A DNA stretch of 64,000 nt, taken from a bacterium D16-51. GTDB taxonomy: Bacteria; Bacillota; Clostridia; Lachnospirales; Lachnospiraceae. Both the position numbers and the translations under genes were made by a program. Numbering within the stretch: position 1 is the stretch's first letter; each line of letters starts with the position of its first letter. Below, piece after piece: positions 50,519 to 59,292 of this stretch. The stretch is taken from positions 1 to 64,000 of the forward strand of contig RAYE01000024.1 in the NCBI GenBank assembly GCA_003612285.1, in the 5' to 3' direction. The notes under the pieces are model-generated. The model made no database searches and was not told the DNA's origin. It saw only the letters and a list, made by a program, of their open reading frames with translations.

Positions 50519-51623
50519 CCAGGAAGGATACCGGACATTAGGCTGGATAATCAATAAATCGGAGCAGGGGCTGTATATTGTAGTAGCTGATGAAATGATA
50601 CAGAAAGAAATTGTAGGAATTTACAGGCAGGGGGCGGTAGGGATTTATGACTGTAAGCGGCATCCTGGGGAATATTCTTTTCGTGATTTGCAGGAGTGGG
50701 TTACAGGGATGCCAAAGATACAAATTTTTATGATTGTCAATTTTCATCTTGCAATACAGGAAGAGGAAAGCCTGAAACGCCTGAACTTTAGCAGGGATAT
50801 GATAGAAGGGTTAGGAAAAAATTTTATTTTTCTTGTTACACCATATGGGGATGACCGGCTGGCTGCCGGGGCATATGATTTTTACTCGTTTATAAAACTT
50901 AGGGTTATATTTCATAAATATGAAAAGGAACATAAAAAAGAGGGGAAATTGCTTTCTGAAATAGATAGACAGGGAAAAGAAAAAAAGTGGGAGGCGGGGG
51001 AATTAAGGCAAAAACTTGCGGAAGCGTATGCTTTGACAGAGCAGGCCAAAAATGAGAAAAATAAGGCACATTATTTTGAAAGCGAAAAATTACTGTTAAA
51101 AGCATGGGAAATTAAGGGAAACGTGCTGGGGACAGAACACTTGGAGATAGCAGAGATTAATTATGAACTGGCAGCAGTATATGAGAAACAGGGAAAGTAT
51201 CAGGAAGCGGAAGAACTGTCAAAAAAAGGTTTGAAAATAAGAGAGAACGTGCTGGGAGAAGGGCATCCGGATACAGCGGCAAGTTATGCCGGTTTGGCAG
51301 CAGTGTATGAACACCAAGGAAAGTACAGGGAAGCAGAGGAACTGTATAAAAAGAGTTCGCAAATCCGAAAGAATGTACTGGGGGAAGAGCATCTGGATAC
51401 AGCTGTTAGTTATAATAATCTGGCGGGGCTTTATGAAAAACAGGGAAAATATGAGATGGCATTAAATTATTATTTGAAAGCTTATGAAGTTTTTGCATCC
51501 AGATTGGGAAGGAATCATCCAGATACAAAAACTGTATATAAAAAATTGAAATTGACCTATTTGGAGTATACTCCAGAAGGTGATTTTGAACAGTGGATGG
51601 AAAACCCTAAAAATGGCGGTTGA
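50505..51623 (+). CDS. TPR protein with N-terminal partner domain
   Basis: 372 residues. The first 150 form a separate domain (GLYIVVADEMIQKEIV, FRDLQEWVTGMPKIQIFMIV, LNFSRDMIEGLGKNFIFLVT, DDRLAAGAYDFYSFIKLRVIF); a pattern of LNxxRD...hhFhh...a.DFxSFhxxxhxF occurs in proteins that sit next to or are fused with NTPases in bacterial conflict loci, from memory and not proven. From residue 170 are TPRs of about 42 residues of the kinesin-light-chain type (GDHPDTA, LAGLYEKQGKYEMAL). Start ATG at 50505; TTG at 50499 is the alternative. Confidence 0.75.
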   Translation: MLESNQEGYRTLGWIINKSEQGLYIVVADEMIQKEIVGIYRQGAVGIYDCKRHPGEYSFRDLQEWVTGMPKIQIFMIVNFHLAIQEEESLKRLNFSRDMIEGLGKNFIFLVTPYGDDRLAAGAYDFYSFIKLRVIFHKYEKEHKKEGKLLSEIDRQGKEKKWEAGELRQKLAEAYALTEQAKNEKNKAHYFESEKLLLKAWEIKGNVLGTEHLEIAEINYELAAVYEKQGKYQEAEELSKKGLKIRENVLGEGHPDTAASYAGLAAVYEHQGKYREAEELYKKSSQIRKNVLGEEHLDTAVSYNNLAGLYEKQGKYEMALNYYLKAYEVFASRLGRNHPDTKTVYKKLKLTYLEYTPEGDFEQWMENPKNGG

Positions 51624-51758
51624 TACAAGAATTTAGTGTAAACTGACAAATTAATTTATTCTCACGTACGCAACGAGTCAAACGCAATACTTGCAAGGAA
51701 CTGAAAGTTTCTTTTGGGTTGGGTTGTTTCTCTCCTGATACCATTGAGGAGGTATGGC

Positions 51759-51996
51759 ATGAAGATAATAAACAGGGATATAGATAGCGGAAAACCCTTT
51801 GATTGGGGAAAAACTTCTTTCAATTATGCGAAATTCCGTGACAGTTACCCGAAGAGTTTTATCAAAGAATTATTGACTGCAAATTATGCTTAGGCAAGGG
51901 GGGAAGTATTCTTGTATTATATATGGCTTGTCGTGGAATCGGTGCTTCATTTACCGGGAAAGAGATTTCGATGTGGGAACAAGAGCATATGACTTA
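51759..51996 (+). pseudogene. Broken SAM-dependent methyltransferase
   Basis: TGAGGAGGT and ATG start a frame reading MKIINRDIDSGKPFDWGKTS and YAKFRDSYPKSFIKELL, the typical opening of a class I methyltransferase, then stop at 51893. Another frame continues with VLYMACRGIGASFTGKEISM, which looks like a decayed DxGxGTG loop, until 51996. The rest is missing. The 510-base gap from 51624 to 52133 holds only this remnant. Confidence 0.65.
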
Positions 51997-52133
51997 GCAT
52001 GGGTATGTCATGAAAAATAAAAGCTGCAACAGAATAAAAACATAGATTAAAATGGATAGATTTTGGGATTTGGGTGTGTTACAATGCCTATGGGGCAGCG
52101 AGGATTCTACAGAATAATGGAAGGGGATATGAA

Positions 52134-52643
52134 ATGACAGGGAAAGAAAAGGCAGTCAGCCTGTTTAAGGAAGGATACAATTGTTCACAGTCTGTATTTG
52201 CCGCTTATGCAGACAGATATGGAATTGATAAGGAGATGGCGCTTAAACTGTCAGCATCTTTTGGGGGCGGCATGGGGCGCATGCGGGAAGTGTGCGGTGC
52301 AGTATCGGGGATGCTCATGGTAGCTGGGCTGGAGACAGGGGCAACCGAGGGGAAGGATGTAAGCGGCAAGAAAGCAAATTACGATATGGTGCAAAAGATG
52401 GCCGGGATATACCGGGAGGCAAATGGTTCCATTGTCTGCAAAGAACTCCTTGGACTTGTGCCGATGGCGTCTCGGCAGGGGGATAAGCCTTTGCAGGCTG
52501 CAGAAGCGGAACGTGCGGTTACATTTCATGATACACAGCCAGAGGCACGTACAGAAGAATATTACAAAAAGCGTCCCTGCATTAAATTAATTCAGATGGC
52601 ATGCGATATTATTGAAAAGGAACTGTATGGTAATTGTGAATAG
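52134..52643 (+). CDS. C_GCAxxG_C_C family protein
   Basis: 169 residues. Seen: NCSQSVFAAYADRYGI with Cys17, FGGGMGRMREVCGAVSGMLM with Cys54 in CGAxSG, VCKELLG near residue 103 and a C-terminal CIKLIQMACDIIEKE. These are the spaced cysteines of the C_GCAxxG_C_C family, redox-like small proteins whose role is not settled; many act with molybdenum or iron-sulfur enzymes. The ATG at 52134 has GGAAGGGG ahead. It ends directly at an intergenic repeat. Confidence 0.88.
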   Translation: MTGKEKAVSLFKEGYNCSQSVFAAYADRYGIDKEMALKLSASFGGGMGRMREVCGAVSGMLMVAGLETGATEGKDVSGKKANYDMVQKMAGIYREANGSIVCKELLGLVPMASRQGDKPLQAAEAERAVTFHDTQPEARTEEYYKKRPCIKLIQMACDIIEKELYGNCE

Positions 52644-52702
52644 TAGCGGCCTAAGCCAAAGGCAGAGGGGCTATTGAAAAAAGAATGGCTGTGAATAGTA
52701 AC
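52637..52702 (+). repeat. Intergenic repeat bounded by TGAATAGTA motifs, copy 2
   Basis: Begins with TGAATAGTAGC (52637-52647), partly inside the end of the preceding gene, and ends with TGAATAGTAAC (52692-52702). Aligns to 28241-28306 along its length. A further TGAATAGTAAC lies at 53084-53094. Confidence 0.6.
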
Positions 52703-52723
52703 TATACATATAAACATAAAAAG

Positions 52724-52749
52724 CCAATATATTTCTACAAATATATTGG
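52724..52749. terminator. Bidirectional terminator before rpmF end
   Basis: CCAATATATTT (52724-52734) pairs perfectly with AAATATATTGG (52739-52749) around CTAC, with A run before and T run after. Confidence 0.8.
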
Positions 52750-52799
52750 TTTTTTATGTTTTCAACGTATTCTCTTTTTTCAATATTATAGAATAATTA

Positions 52800-52982
52800 T
52801 TATTCAGCATTGGCAAGAATTTCTTTCTTGTTATATGAGCCACAGGATTTACATACTCTGTGAGACATCATTAACGCACCGCATTTGCTGCATTTTACTA
52901 AATTTGGTGCAGACATTTTCCAATTTGCTCTTCTTTTATCTCTTCTTGATTTGGAAGATTTATTTTTTGGACAAATAGACAT
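52800..52982 (-). CDS. rpmF: 50S ribosomal protein L32
   Basis: 60 residues: MSICPKNKSSKSRRDKRRAN, then zinc-binding CSKCG and CKSCG, the four-cysteine (C+) L32 form. Role: component of the large subunit. Length and ends are normal. Ribosome site AGGAGGT on the minus strand. The usual upstream partner, a YceD/DUF177 gene, is absent; a fine promoter drives this gene alone. Confidence 0.96.
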   Translation of the reverse strand: MSICPKNKSSKSRRDKRRANWKMSAPNLVKCSKCGALMMSHRVCKSCGSYNKKEILANAE

Positions 52983-53029
52983 TCTATTCCACCTCCTAGT
53001 TTCGTACTTCGGTTAACAACACTTTTCCA

Positions 53030-53058
53030 AGTATAGCAATTTTCTTTCTGCTTGTCAA
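53030..53058 (-). promoter_or_regulatory. Promoter of rpmF
   Basis: On the minus strand, TTGACA (53053-53058), a 17-base spacer and TATACT (53030-53035). Confidence 0.8.
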
Positions 53059-53148
53059 TCTTTTTTTGCATATGACCATGAATAGTAACATTTACTTGTT
53101 TCTATCAGAAATTATTTCTTAACAAATTCTAAAATCGGAAAAAATATA

Positions 53149-53209
53149 TTGACTAATAGTCATTTTTGGAATACACTATGCATTGTAAAGAAAATGACCG
53201 TTAGTCATT
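53149..53209 (+). promoter_or_regulatory. Promoter with two TGAC-N5-GTCA operators for the MMPL operon
   Basis: TTGACT (53149-53154), 17-base spacer, TACACT (53172-53177). Operator 1 TGACTAATAGTCA (53150-53162) covers the -35 box. Operator 2 TGACCGTTAGTCA (53195-53207) lies just past the start site. Their centres are 45 bases apart. TetR at 57897, last gene of the operon, is the obvious binder. Confidence 0.75.
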
Positions 53210-53231
53210 TGTTAGAAAGGATTGAGGAGCA

Positions 53232-55352
53232 ATGATAAACGTTGGGAAATGGATTACGAAACACAAGAACATTATATTGCTGATTACGGTGATACTTTTA
53301 GTGCCGGCAGTGATTGGGTATGTTTCTACCCGTGTGAATTACGATGTTTTAAGTTATCTGCCTAAGTCGCTGGAGACGGTAGAGGGGCAGGACATTATGG
53401 TGGATGAATTTGGGATGGGTGCTTTTTCGATGATTGTGGTGGATGATATGACGATGAAGGAGGCCGCAGAACTAGAAAAGCAAGTAGAAGCGATTGACCA
53501 CGTATCAGATGTGCTGTGGTATGATGATGTATTAGATACAAATGTACCGACAGAGATGCTTCCGACAGAAATCAGGGACGCTTTCTTCCATGGGGATGCA
53601 ACAATGATGATTGCATTTTTTGAAGAGACGACTTCTGCAGATTCAACAATGGACGCTATAGAGGAAATACGTTCTACTGTGGCAAAGAATGCATATGCAA
53701 GCGGTATGTCAGGCGTTGTTACAGATATTAAGAACCTGGCGTTAGAGGAAATGCCGATTTATGTTCTGGTTGCAGCGGTACTGTGCCTGGTTGTCCTTCT
53801 GATAACGATGGATTCGCTGGTAGCGCCGCTGATCTTCCTTCTTACGATTGGGCTTTCCATTCTCTTTAATCTGGGAAGCAACATATTCTTAGGAGAGATT
53901 TCCTATATTACGCAGGCATTGGCGGCAGTACTTCAATTGGCGGTTACAATGGATTATTCCATCTTTCTTTTGGAAAGCTATGAAGCAAATAAAGAGAGGT
54001 TTCCGGGAGATAAGAAACGTGCGATGGCACATGCGGTTTCCAATACATTTAAATCTGTTTCAAGCAGTTCTGTTACAACAATAGCCGGGTTTGTGGCACT
54101 GTGTTTTATGACGTTTAAGCTGGGGATGGATATTGGGATTGTAATGTCAAAAGGCGTTATTATCGGCGTGCTTATGTGTGTAACTGTACTTCCGGCGATG
54201 ATTCTTACCTTTGACAAAGCAATTGAGAAGACAACGCATAAGCCGCTGATTCCATCACTTAATAAAGTATCAGATTTTATTATCCGGTTTCGGTATATAG
54301 CGCTTGCTTTATTTGTTATTATCCTGGTTCCGGCAGTCCATGGAAATAATAATTATGAAATTTATTATAACCTGGATACTTCCCTTCCAAAGGATATTCC
54401 AAGCGCCATTGCAAACGACAAGCTGAAAGAGAATTTTGATATGAGTTCGCTTCACATGGTACTTTTGGAAGACGGGCTGACAGCAAAAGAAAAAAATGGG
54501 ATGCTGCAGGAAATTAAGAAAGTGGACGGGGTAAAATGGGTGATTGGCTTAGATTCCCTGTTCGGTCCAAATCTTCCGGATACCTTGATTCCAGAGGACG
54601 TCAGGAGCATGTTAAAGACAGATAATTATGAATTGCAGTTCGTCTGCTCTGATTATGCTTCGGCTACAGATGAATCGAATGAGCAGATTCATGCAATTGA
54701 TAAGATTGTAAAAGGATACCAGGAAGAAGGGATGGTAATTGGGGAAGCGCCTTTGATGAAGGATTTGTCAGATGTGACAAATGTGGACTTGGAAAATGTA
54801 AATATCATTTCTATGGCAGCAATTTTCCTGATTATCCTGATTACATTTAAATCTATTTCCATACCGGTTATCTTGGTGGCAATTATAGAATTTGCAATTG
54901 CATGTAATATGGCAGTTCCATTTTATACAAATACATCCCTGCCGTTTGTGGCCAGTATTGTAATTGGTACAATCCAGTTAGGGGCAACAGTTGACTATGC
55001 GATTTTGATGACAAGCCGTTACCAGAAAGAACGTGTAGTACAAAAAAGAAGCAAGAAAGATGCAATACGCATAGCGCACCAGACGTCAATAAAATCAATA
55101 TTGACAAGTGGGTTCTGTTTCTTTGCAGCTACATTTGGCGTATCTTTGTATTCCAGGATTGATATGATTGGTTCAATCTGTACCCTGCTGTCAAGAGGTT
55201 CTATTATCAGCATGATTGTTGTAATCGGGATTCTTCCTGCAATGCTTTGGATATTTGACGGCGTAATTATCCATACTTCCTGGGATATGATAAAAGAAAA
55301 AGTTGGCCACAGGGACAGGGAACATGGAAATATCACAGTAGAGGAGCAATAA
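53232..55352 (+). CDS. MMPL/RND-type membrane transporter
   Basis: 706 residues with two halves, each one membrane segment, an extracytoplasmic domain and five further segments (12 in all). Seen: ITKHKNIILLITVILLVPAV at the start, TMDYSIFLLESYEANKERFP in the first half and ATVDYAILMTSRYQKERVVQ in the second, which are the paired Asp-Tyr motifs of the MMPL/RND fold. Function: export of lipid or drug, unknown. GAGGAG precedes the ATG. First gene of a three-gene operon under the TetR operators. Confidence 0.9.
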   Translation: MINVGKWITKHKNIILLITVILLVPAVIGYVSTRVNYDVLSYLPKSLETVEGQDIMVDEFGMGAFSMIVVDDMTMKEAAELEKQVEAIDHVSDVLWYDDVLDTNVPTEMLPTEIRDAFFHGDATMMIAFFEETTSADSTMDAIEEIRSTVAKNAYASGMSGVVTDIKNLALEEMPIYVLVAAVLCLVVLLITMDSLVAPLIFLLTIGLSILFNLGSNIFLGEISYITQALAAVLQLAVTMDYSIFLLESYEANKERFPGDKKRAMAHAVSNTFKSVSSSSVTTIAGFVALCFMTFKLGMDIGIVMSKGVIIGVLMCVTVLPAMILTFDKAIEKTTHKPLIPSLNKVSDFIIRFRYIALALFVIILVPAVHGNNNYEIYYNLDTSLPKDIPSAIANDKLKENFDMSSLHMVLLEDGLTAKEKNGMLQEIKKVDGVKWVIGLDSLFGPNLPDTLIPEDVRSMLKTDNYELQFVCSDYASATDESNEQIHAIDKIVKGYQEEGMVIGEAPLMKDLSDVTNVDLENVNIISMAAIFLIILITFKSISIPVILVAIIEFAIACNMAVPFYTNTSLPFVASIVIGTIQLGATVDYAILMTSRYQKERVVQKRSKKDAIRIAHQTSIKSILTSGFCFFAATFGVSLYSRIDMIGSICTLLSRGSIISMIVVIGILPAMLWIFDGVIIHTSWDMIKEKVGHRDREHGNITVEEQ

Positions 55353-55357
55353 GTGTA

Positions 55358-55388
55358 AGGAACTGTAAATAATTTACGAACAGTTTCT
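55358..55388 (+). terminator. AGGAACTGT hairpin
   Basis: AGGAACTGT (55358-55366) pairs with ACAGTTTCT (55380-55388) with one wobble. No T tail. Third copy of this core. Confidence 0.4.
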
Positions 55389-55538
55389 AGAGCGTGTTTT
55401 AAATTGCTTTTTGCAAGATGTGCATCATACTTTGTGGGAGATTATGATTTTTGATAAATAGAAAAAGAATATTTGGAAAAAATAGGAAATGGTAAGGTAT
55501 TTCGTTATCAAAAAGTGTTTAGAATGGAGGATTTTATT

Positions 55539-57884
55539 ATGAGAAAGAGTAAAAAGAAAATTGCGGCAGTTGGTATTACTTGTTTGTTGGCTTCCGGGCT
55601 TCTTTTAGGCAGCGTGGAATATGCGTCCCATACTTTTGCAGCGGCGAAGACGGCAGAAGCTGGCGTTAAGCCAGCCGGTAAAAATACAGAAGAAAAAGGA
55701 AAGAAATCAGTGTCTGGGGTGTCAAAGGAGGAGTCTGTTTATGTTACCCTGGATGCCTCTGGAAAGAAGCAAAGTGTAATTGTTTCTGACTGGCTGAAAA
55801 ATTCTGGTGTCAATGGTATGCTAAAAGATGTATCTAATTTGAAAGATATACAGAATACAAAAGGGGAGGAAACATTTACACAAGAGGGGGATGTGATTTC
55901 CTGGGATGCGAAAGACCAGGATATCTATTACCAGGGGACAACAGAAGAAGCTCTTCCGGTTGGGATGGAAATCACATATAAGCTGGATGGGAAAGAAATT
56001 GCCCCTAAAGAGCTTGCAGGAAAGAGCGGTAAGCTGGAGATGGTAATCCATTATACAAATTCTTCTAAGGAGACTGTAAAAGTAGCCGGGGAGGAAAAAG
56101 AGGTATATACCCCGTTTTTAATGGCAACAGGAATGATATTGCCGGTTGAGAAATTTACAAATGTTTCAGTTGACCATGGCGATGTATTATCAGAAGGGGA
56201 TAATGACATTTTGATGGCATATGGCATGCCGGGATTGAAAGAAAGCTTGAAGCTGGAGGACTTGGATTTTGGTGACGAGGTAGATGCAGATTTAGATAAA
56301 ATAACAGAAAAGATGACAGATACAGTTACAATTACTGCTGACGTCAAAGAATTTGAGCTGGGGCAGACTTATACGGTTGCAACGGCAAGTATCTTTAAAG
56401 ATTTGGATTTTGGGGATATTTCCGAAAGTGATGAGCTGGATGATAAGATGGATGAGCTTCAGGATGCCGCTGGTGAGCTTGTGGATGGTTCTGACCAGAT
56501 TCAGGAGAATTTAAACGAATTAAATGACAAGTTTGGCGAGTATTCTGATGCGATTGATACGTTAGATGACAGTGTGGCAGCACTTGATGACGGAAGCCGC
56601 AAAATTAATGAGGCAGCAAAGAAATATACTAGTTCTACAGATAAATTATTAGGTGCTGTCAATACTTATACAGATGGTGCAAAGACTTTCGCGAAAAGTA
56701 CAAAGACCTACAGCCAGGGGACAAAGAAGCTGGTAGATGGTGTTGGGCAGCTTTTTGCCGCATCCTCATCTTTCCCGAAGTCCTATGAGGAATTTCACCA
56801 GCAGTTAGATGCCTATACAACAGGGGTAAATACGCTTCTTTCAAAAGAAAATATGGATGGCCTTTCCAATGCGGCTTCGACATTAAAAAGTGGTGTGGAA
56901 ACGGTAGACCAGGGGCTGAAAAAGGTTCAGGCAGGCGTGCAGAATATCCATCAGGGCGCCAGTGCGCTGGATGCACAGAAAGAGAATGCAGACAGCTGCA
57001 TCCAGGCAATGCAGATGATGCAGAAGCAGTATGAAGCAATGGCAGCTTCTGAATCAGATGCGACAAAAAAAGCACAGTACCAGCAGCTTGCAAAAGCGGC
57101 AGCAGGTTCAATAGAATATATGCAGGGAGCGCAGAAGCTTGCATCTTCCATTGCCGCAAGCACCAATGGAAAAGCAGATGGTTCTTTGGACGGGGATGGT
57201 TCACAGGATTTGGCGGCAGCGCTTGCACAGCTTGAAGCGGCAACAAATACAGAATCAGAAGGGCAGAACCTTTATACAGGGCTGGAACAGTTAAGCCAGA
57301 GTGCAGACGCTATTTCAGAAAACGCACAGAAACTCCGCGGCTCAAAAGAGCCTTTAATGGAAGCCAGCACAACAATTAATGGAAGCATTGCAACGATTGT
57401 ATCTAAGCTGGATGAGGTTTATAAAAATGGCAGGCTGATTACGGCGAATAATAAGAAGTTAGAAAAGGCGGCAGGTTCGATTTCTTCTAATGCAGGCTTA
57501 ATCCAGACAAACGGAAAGAAACTGACAGATACCAGCAGTACATTCCGTGACGCGACAAAGACGCTTGCAGATGGAACCGGGAAGCTTGTAAACGGAGTGC
57601 AGACTCTGGTTGGTTCTACTGGCGATGTATCCGATGGAATCGGCAAACTTGCAGATGGCGCAGGAGACCTTTATGACGGCATGAAGACATTCCAAAAAGA
57701 TGGGACGGATAAATTGGCCGATACAGTGAATGGGCTGCTTGATGGTGGAAGTGATTTGGAAAATGGAGTAAAAGCAGTGGATAAAGCGGCGAAGAAGTAT
57801 AAATGCTTTTCAGGCATTGCAGATGGAATGGATGGGAAAGTAAAATTTGTTTTAACAACACAGGCAGTGAAAACAGAAGATTAA
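55539..57884 (+). CDS. Exported heptad-repeat protein (YhgE/Pip-like), MMPL partner
   Basis: 781 residues. Seen: basic N-terminus and one hydrophobic segment (AAVGITCLLASGLLLGSVEY), likely signal peptide or anchor; an extracytoplasmic beta-rich domain to about residue 290; then many leucine/glycine heptads (LADGTGKLVNGVQTLVGSTG, DGIGKLADGAGDLYDGM), expected to form long helical bundles. YhgE-type proteins have C-terminal membrane segments; none is seen here, so it may act as a soluble periplasmic-type adaptor. The ATG at 55539 has GGAGG 8 bases ahead. Directly upstream of the TetR gene. Confidence 0.8.
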   Translation: MRKSKKKIAAVGITCLLASGLLLGSVEYASHTFAAAKTAEAGVKPAGKNTEEKGKKSVSGVSKEESVYVTLDASGKKQSVIVSDWLKNSGVNGMLKDVSNLKDIQNTKGEETFTQEGDVISWDAKDQDIYYQGTTEEALPVGMEITYKLDGKEIAPKELAGKSGKLEMVIHYTNSSKETVKVAGEEKEVYTPFLMATGMILPVEKFTNVSVDHGDVLSEGDNDILMAYGMPGLKESLKLEDLDFGDEVDADLDKITEKMTDTVTITADVKEFELGQTYTVATASIFKDLDFGDISESDELDDKMDELQDAAGELVDGSDQIQENLNELNDKFGEYSDAIDTLDDSVAALDDGSRKINEAAKKYTSSTDKLLGAVNTYTDGAKTFAKSTKTYSQGTKKLVDGVGQLFAASSSFPKSYEEFHQQLDAYTTGVNTLLSKENMDGLSNAASTLKSGVETVDQGLKKVQAGVQNIHQGASALDAQKENADSCIQAMQMMQKQYEAMAASESDATKKAQYQQLAKAAAGSIEYMQGAQKLASSIAASTNGKADGSLDGDGSQDLAAALAQLEAATNTESEGQNLYTGLEQLSQSADAISENAQKLRGSKEPLMEASTTINGSIATIVSKLDEVYKNGRLITANNKKLEKAAGSISSNAGLIQTNGKKLTDTSSTFRDATKTLADGTGKLVNGVQTLVGSTGDVSDGIGKLADGAGDLYDGMKTFQKDGTDKLADTVNGLLDGGSDLENGVKAVDKAAKKYKCFSGIADGMDGKVKFVLTTQAVKTED

Positions 57885-57896
57885 AGGAGCAATATT

Positions 57897-58520
57897 TTGG
57901 GGAAAATAGACGATAAAAAGAAGCAGAAGAAGGCAGCTCTGCTAAAGGCAGCATATCAGCTCTATACTGTGAAAGGGATTGATAACACATCCGTTTCTGA
58001 AATTGCCGAAACAGCAAATATGGCAAAAGGGACATTTTACCTGTATTTTAAGGATAAATATGAGGTAAGGGACAGCCTTGTCGCCTCCCAGGCCAATATG
58101 GTATTTGAGCGTGCCAGCCATCAGTTGGATTATTTGTTGTCAGAGCAGACGCCAGATTCCGCAGAAGACCTCATTATTCTGTTGATTGATACAGTGATTG
58201 ACCAGTTAAGCAACAGTCCAAACCTGTTGCGTTTCATATCAAAAAATTTAAGCTGGGGCGTCTTTTCTAATCTGCAGATTGCAGATTTGGATAACCGCAA
58301 TTGTATGGATATTTTTGACGCCCTGCTTGAGGAATCAGGAAAAGAATACCGACAGAAGGAATTGATGATCTTTATGATTGTGGAACTGGTAAATGCGACA
58401 TGTTACAATGTTATTTTAAACCATGTCCCGGTAGGGCTTGATGAATTAAAGCCAGAGCTGTACGAATCTATACGGAACATCCTTTACCAGTTTGAAATAA
58501 AAGAAGCCATCCCTGTATAA
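57897..58520 (+). CDS. TetR/AcrR family repressor
   Basis: 207 residues. Seen: N-terminal helix-turn-helix ALLKAAYQLYTVKGIDNTSV then EIAETANMAKGTFYLYFKDK, the standard TetR DNA-binding pattern. The rest is helical ligand domain. Start is TTG with AAAGGAG seven bases ahead. Likely binds the two TGAC-N5-GTCA sites at 53150 and 53195 and controls its own operon. Effector unknown. A terminator overlaps the end. Confidence 0.9.
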   Translation: MGKIDDKKKQKKAALLKAAYQLYTVKGIDNTSVSEIAETANMAKGTFYLYFKDKYEVRDSLVASQANMVFERASHQLDYLLSEQTPDSAEDLIILLIDTVIDQLSNSPNLLRFISKNLSWGVFSNLQIADLDNRNCMDIFDALLEESGKEYRQKELMIFMIVELVNATCYNVILNHVPVGLDELKPELYESIRNILYQFEIKEAIPV

Positions 58521-58534
58521 GGGGTGGCTTTTTT
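58504..58534 (+). terminator. Intrinsic terminator of the TetR operon
   Basis: AAGCCATCCCT (58504-58514) pairs with AGGGGTGGCTT (58520-58530), one wobble, followed by a T run. It overlaps the stop codon. Confidence 0.85.
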
Positions 58535-58599
58535 CTTGGCTTTGGGGTATGATGGATGCGTTAAGTAAATTTTGGCTGCAGGCAGAAGAGGGGAAGCGG

Positions 58600-59292
58600 A
58601 TGAAACAGATATTATTGGTGGAAGATGATTTAAGCCTGGTTACAGGTTTATCGTTTGCAATAAAGAAACAGGGATATGGAATTGAGGCTGCACGTACAAG
58701 TTCAGATGCTGACAGGCTGTGGGCAGATGGGAAATATGATTTGGTGATTATGGATGTATCGCTGCCGGATGGTTCTGGTTTTGAATTGTGCAGGAAAATA
58801 CGGTGCAATTCAAAAGTGCCAATTCTTTTTTTGACTGCTGCAGATGAAGAAACAGATATTATTATGGGGCTGGATATTGGGGGCGACGATTATATTACAA
58901 AACCTTTTAAGCTTGCCGTATTGTTATCAAGGATTAATGCCCTGCTGCGCAGGAGCAGTAATTTCAGCCAGCCCGAAACAGAATTGTCTTCTGGCGGGAT
59001 TCGTGTGCAGTTATTAAAAAATACTGTATTGAAGAATGGAGAACTGGTAGAATTAACTGCAGGGGAATATAAGCTATTGTGCCTTTTTATGGAAAACCCG
59101 GATATAGTGCTTTCTTCGGAACAGATTTTAAGCAGTTTATGGGACTGCAATGAAAACTATGTAGACAGCAATACATTGACGGTATACATACGGAGGCTGC
59201 GAAAGAAAATTGAAGACAATCCGGCAAAGCCTGAAAGGATTATAACGGTCCGCCGGATGGGGTATAAATGGAATACGGAGGGTGGAATATGA
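58600..59292 (+). CDS. OmpR-type response regulator (BceR-like)
   Basis: 230 residues. Seen: receiver domain with VEDDLSLVTGLSFAIKK, phosphoacceptor Asp in VIMDVSLPDGSGFE, LFLTAADEETD and YITKPFK (Lys); then a winged-helix DNA-binding domain with LTAGEYKLLCLFMENP and DSNTLTVYIRRLRKKI. ATG at 58600 has GAGGGGAA ahead. It overlaps the histidine kinase by four bases (ATGA). Likely activates the ABC genes at 60496. Confidence 0.93.
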   Translation: MKQILLVEDDLSLVTGLSFAIKKQGYGIEAARTSSDADRLWADGKYDLVIMDVSLPDGSGFELCRKIRCNSKVPILFLTAADEETDIIMGLDIGGDDYITKPFKLAVLLSRINALLRRSSNFSQPETELSSGGIRVQLLKNTVLKNGELVELTAGEYKLLCLFMENPDIVLSSEQILSSLWDCNENYVDSNTLTVYIRRLRKKIEDNPAKPERIITVRRMGYKWNTEGGI

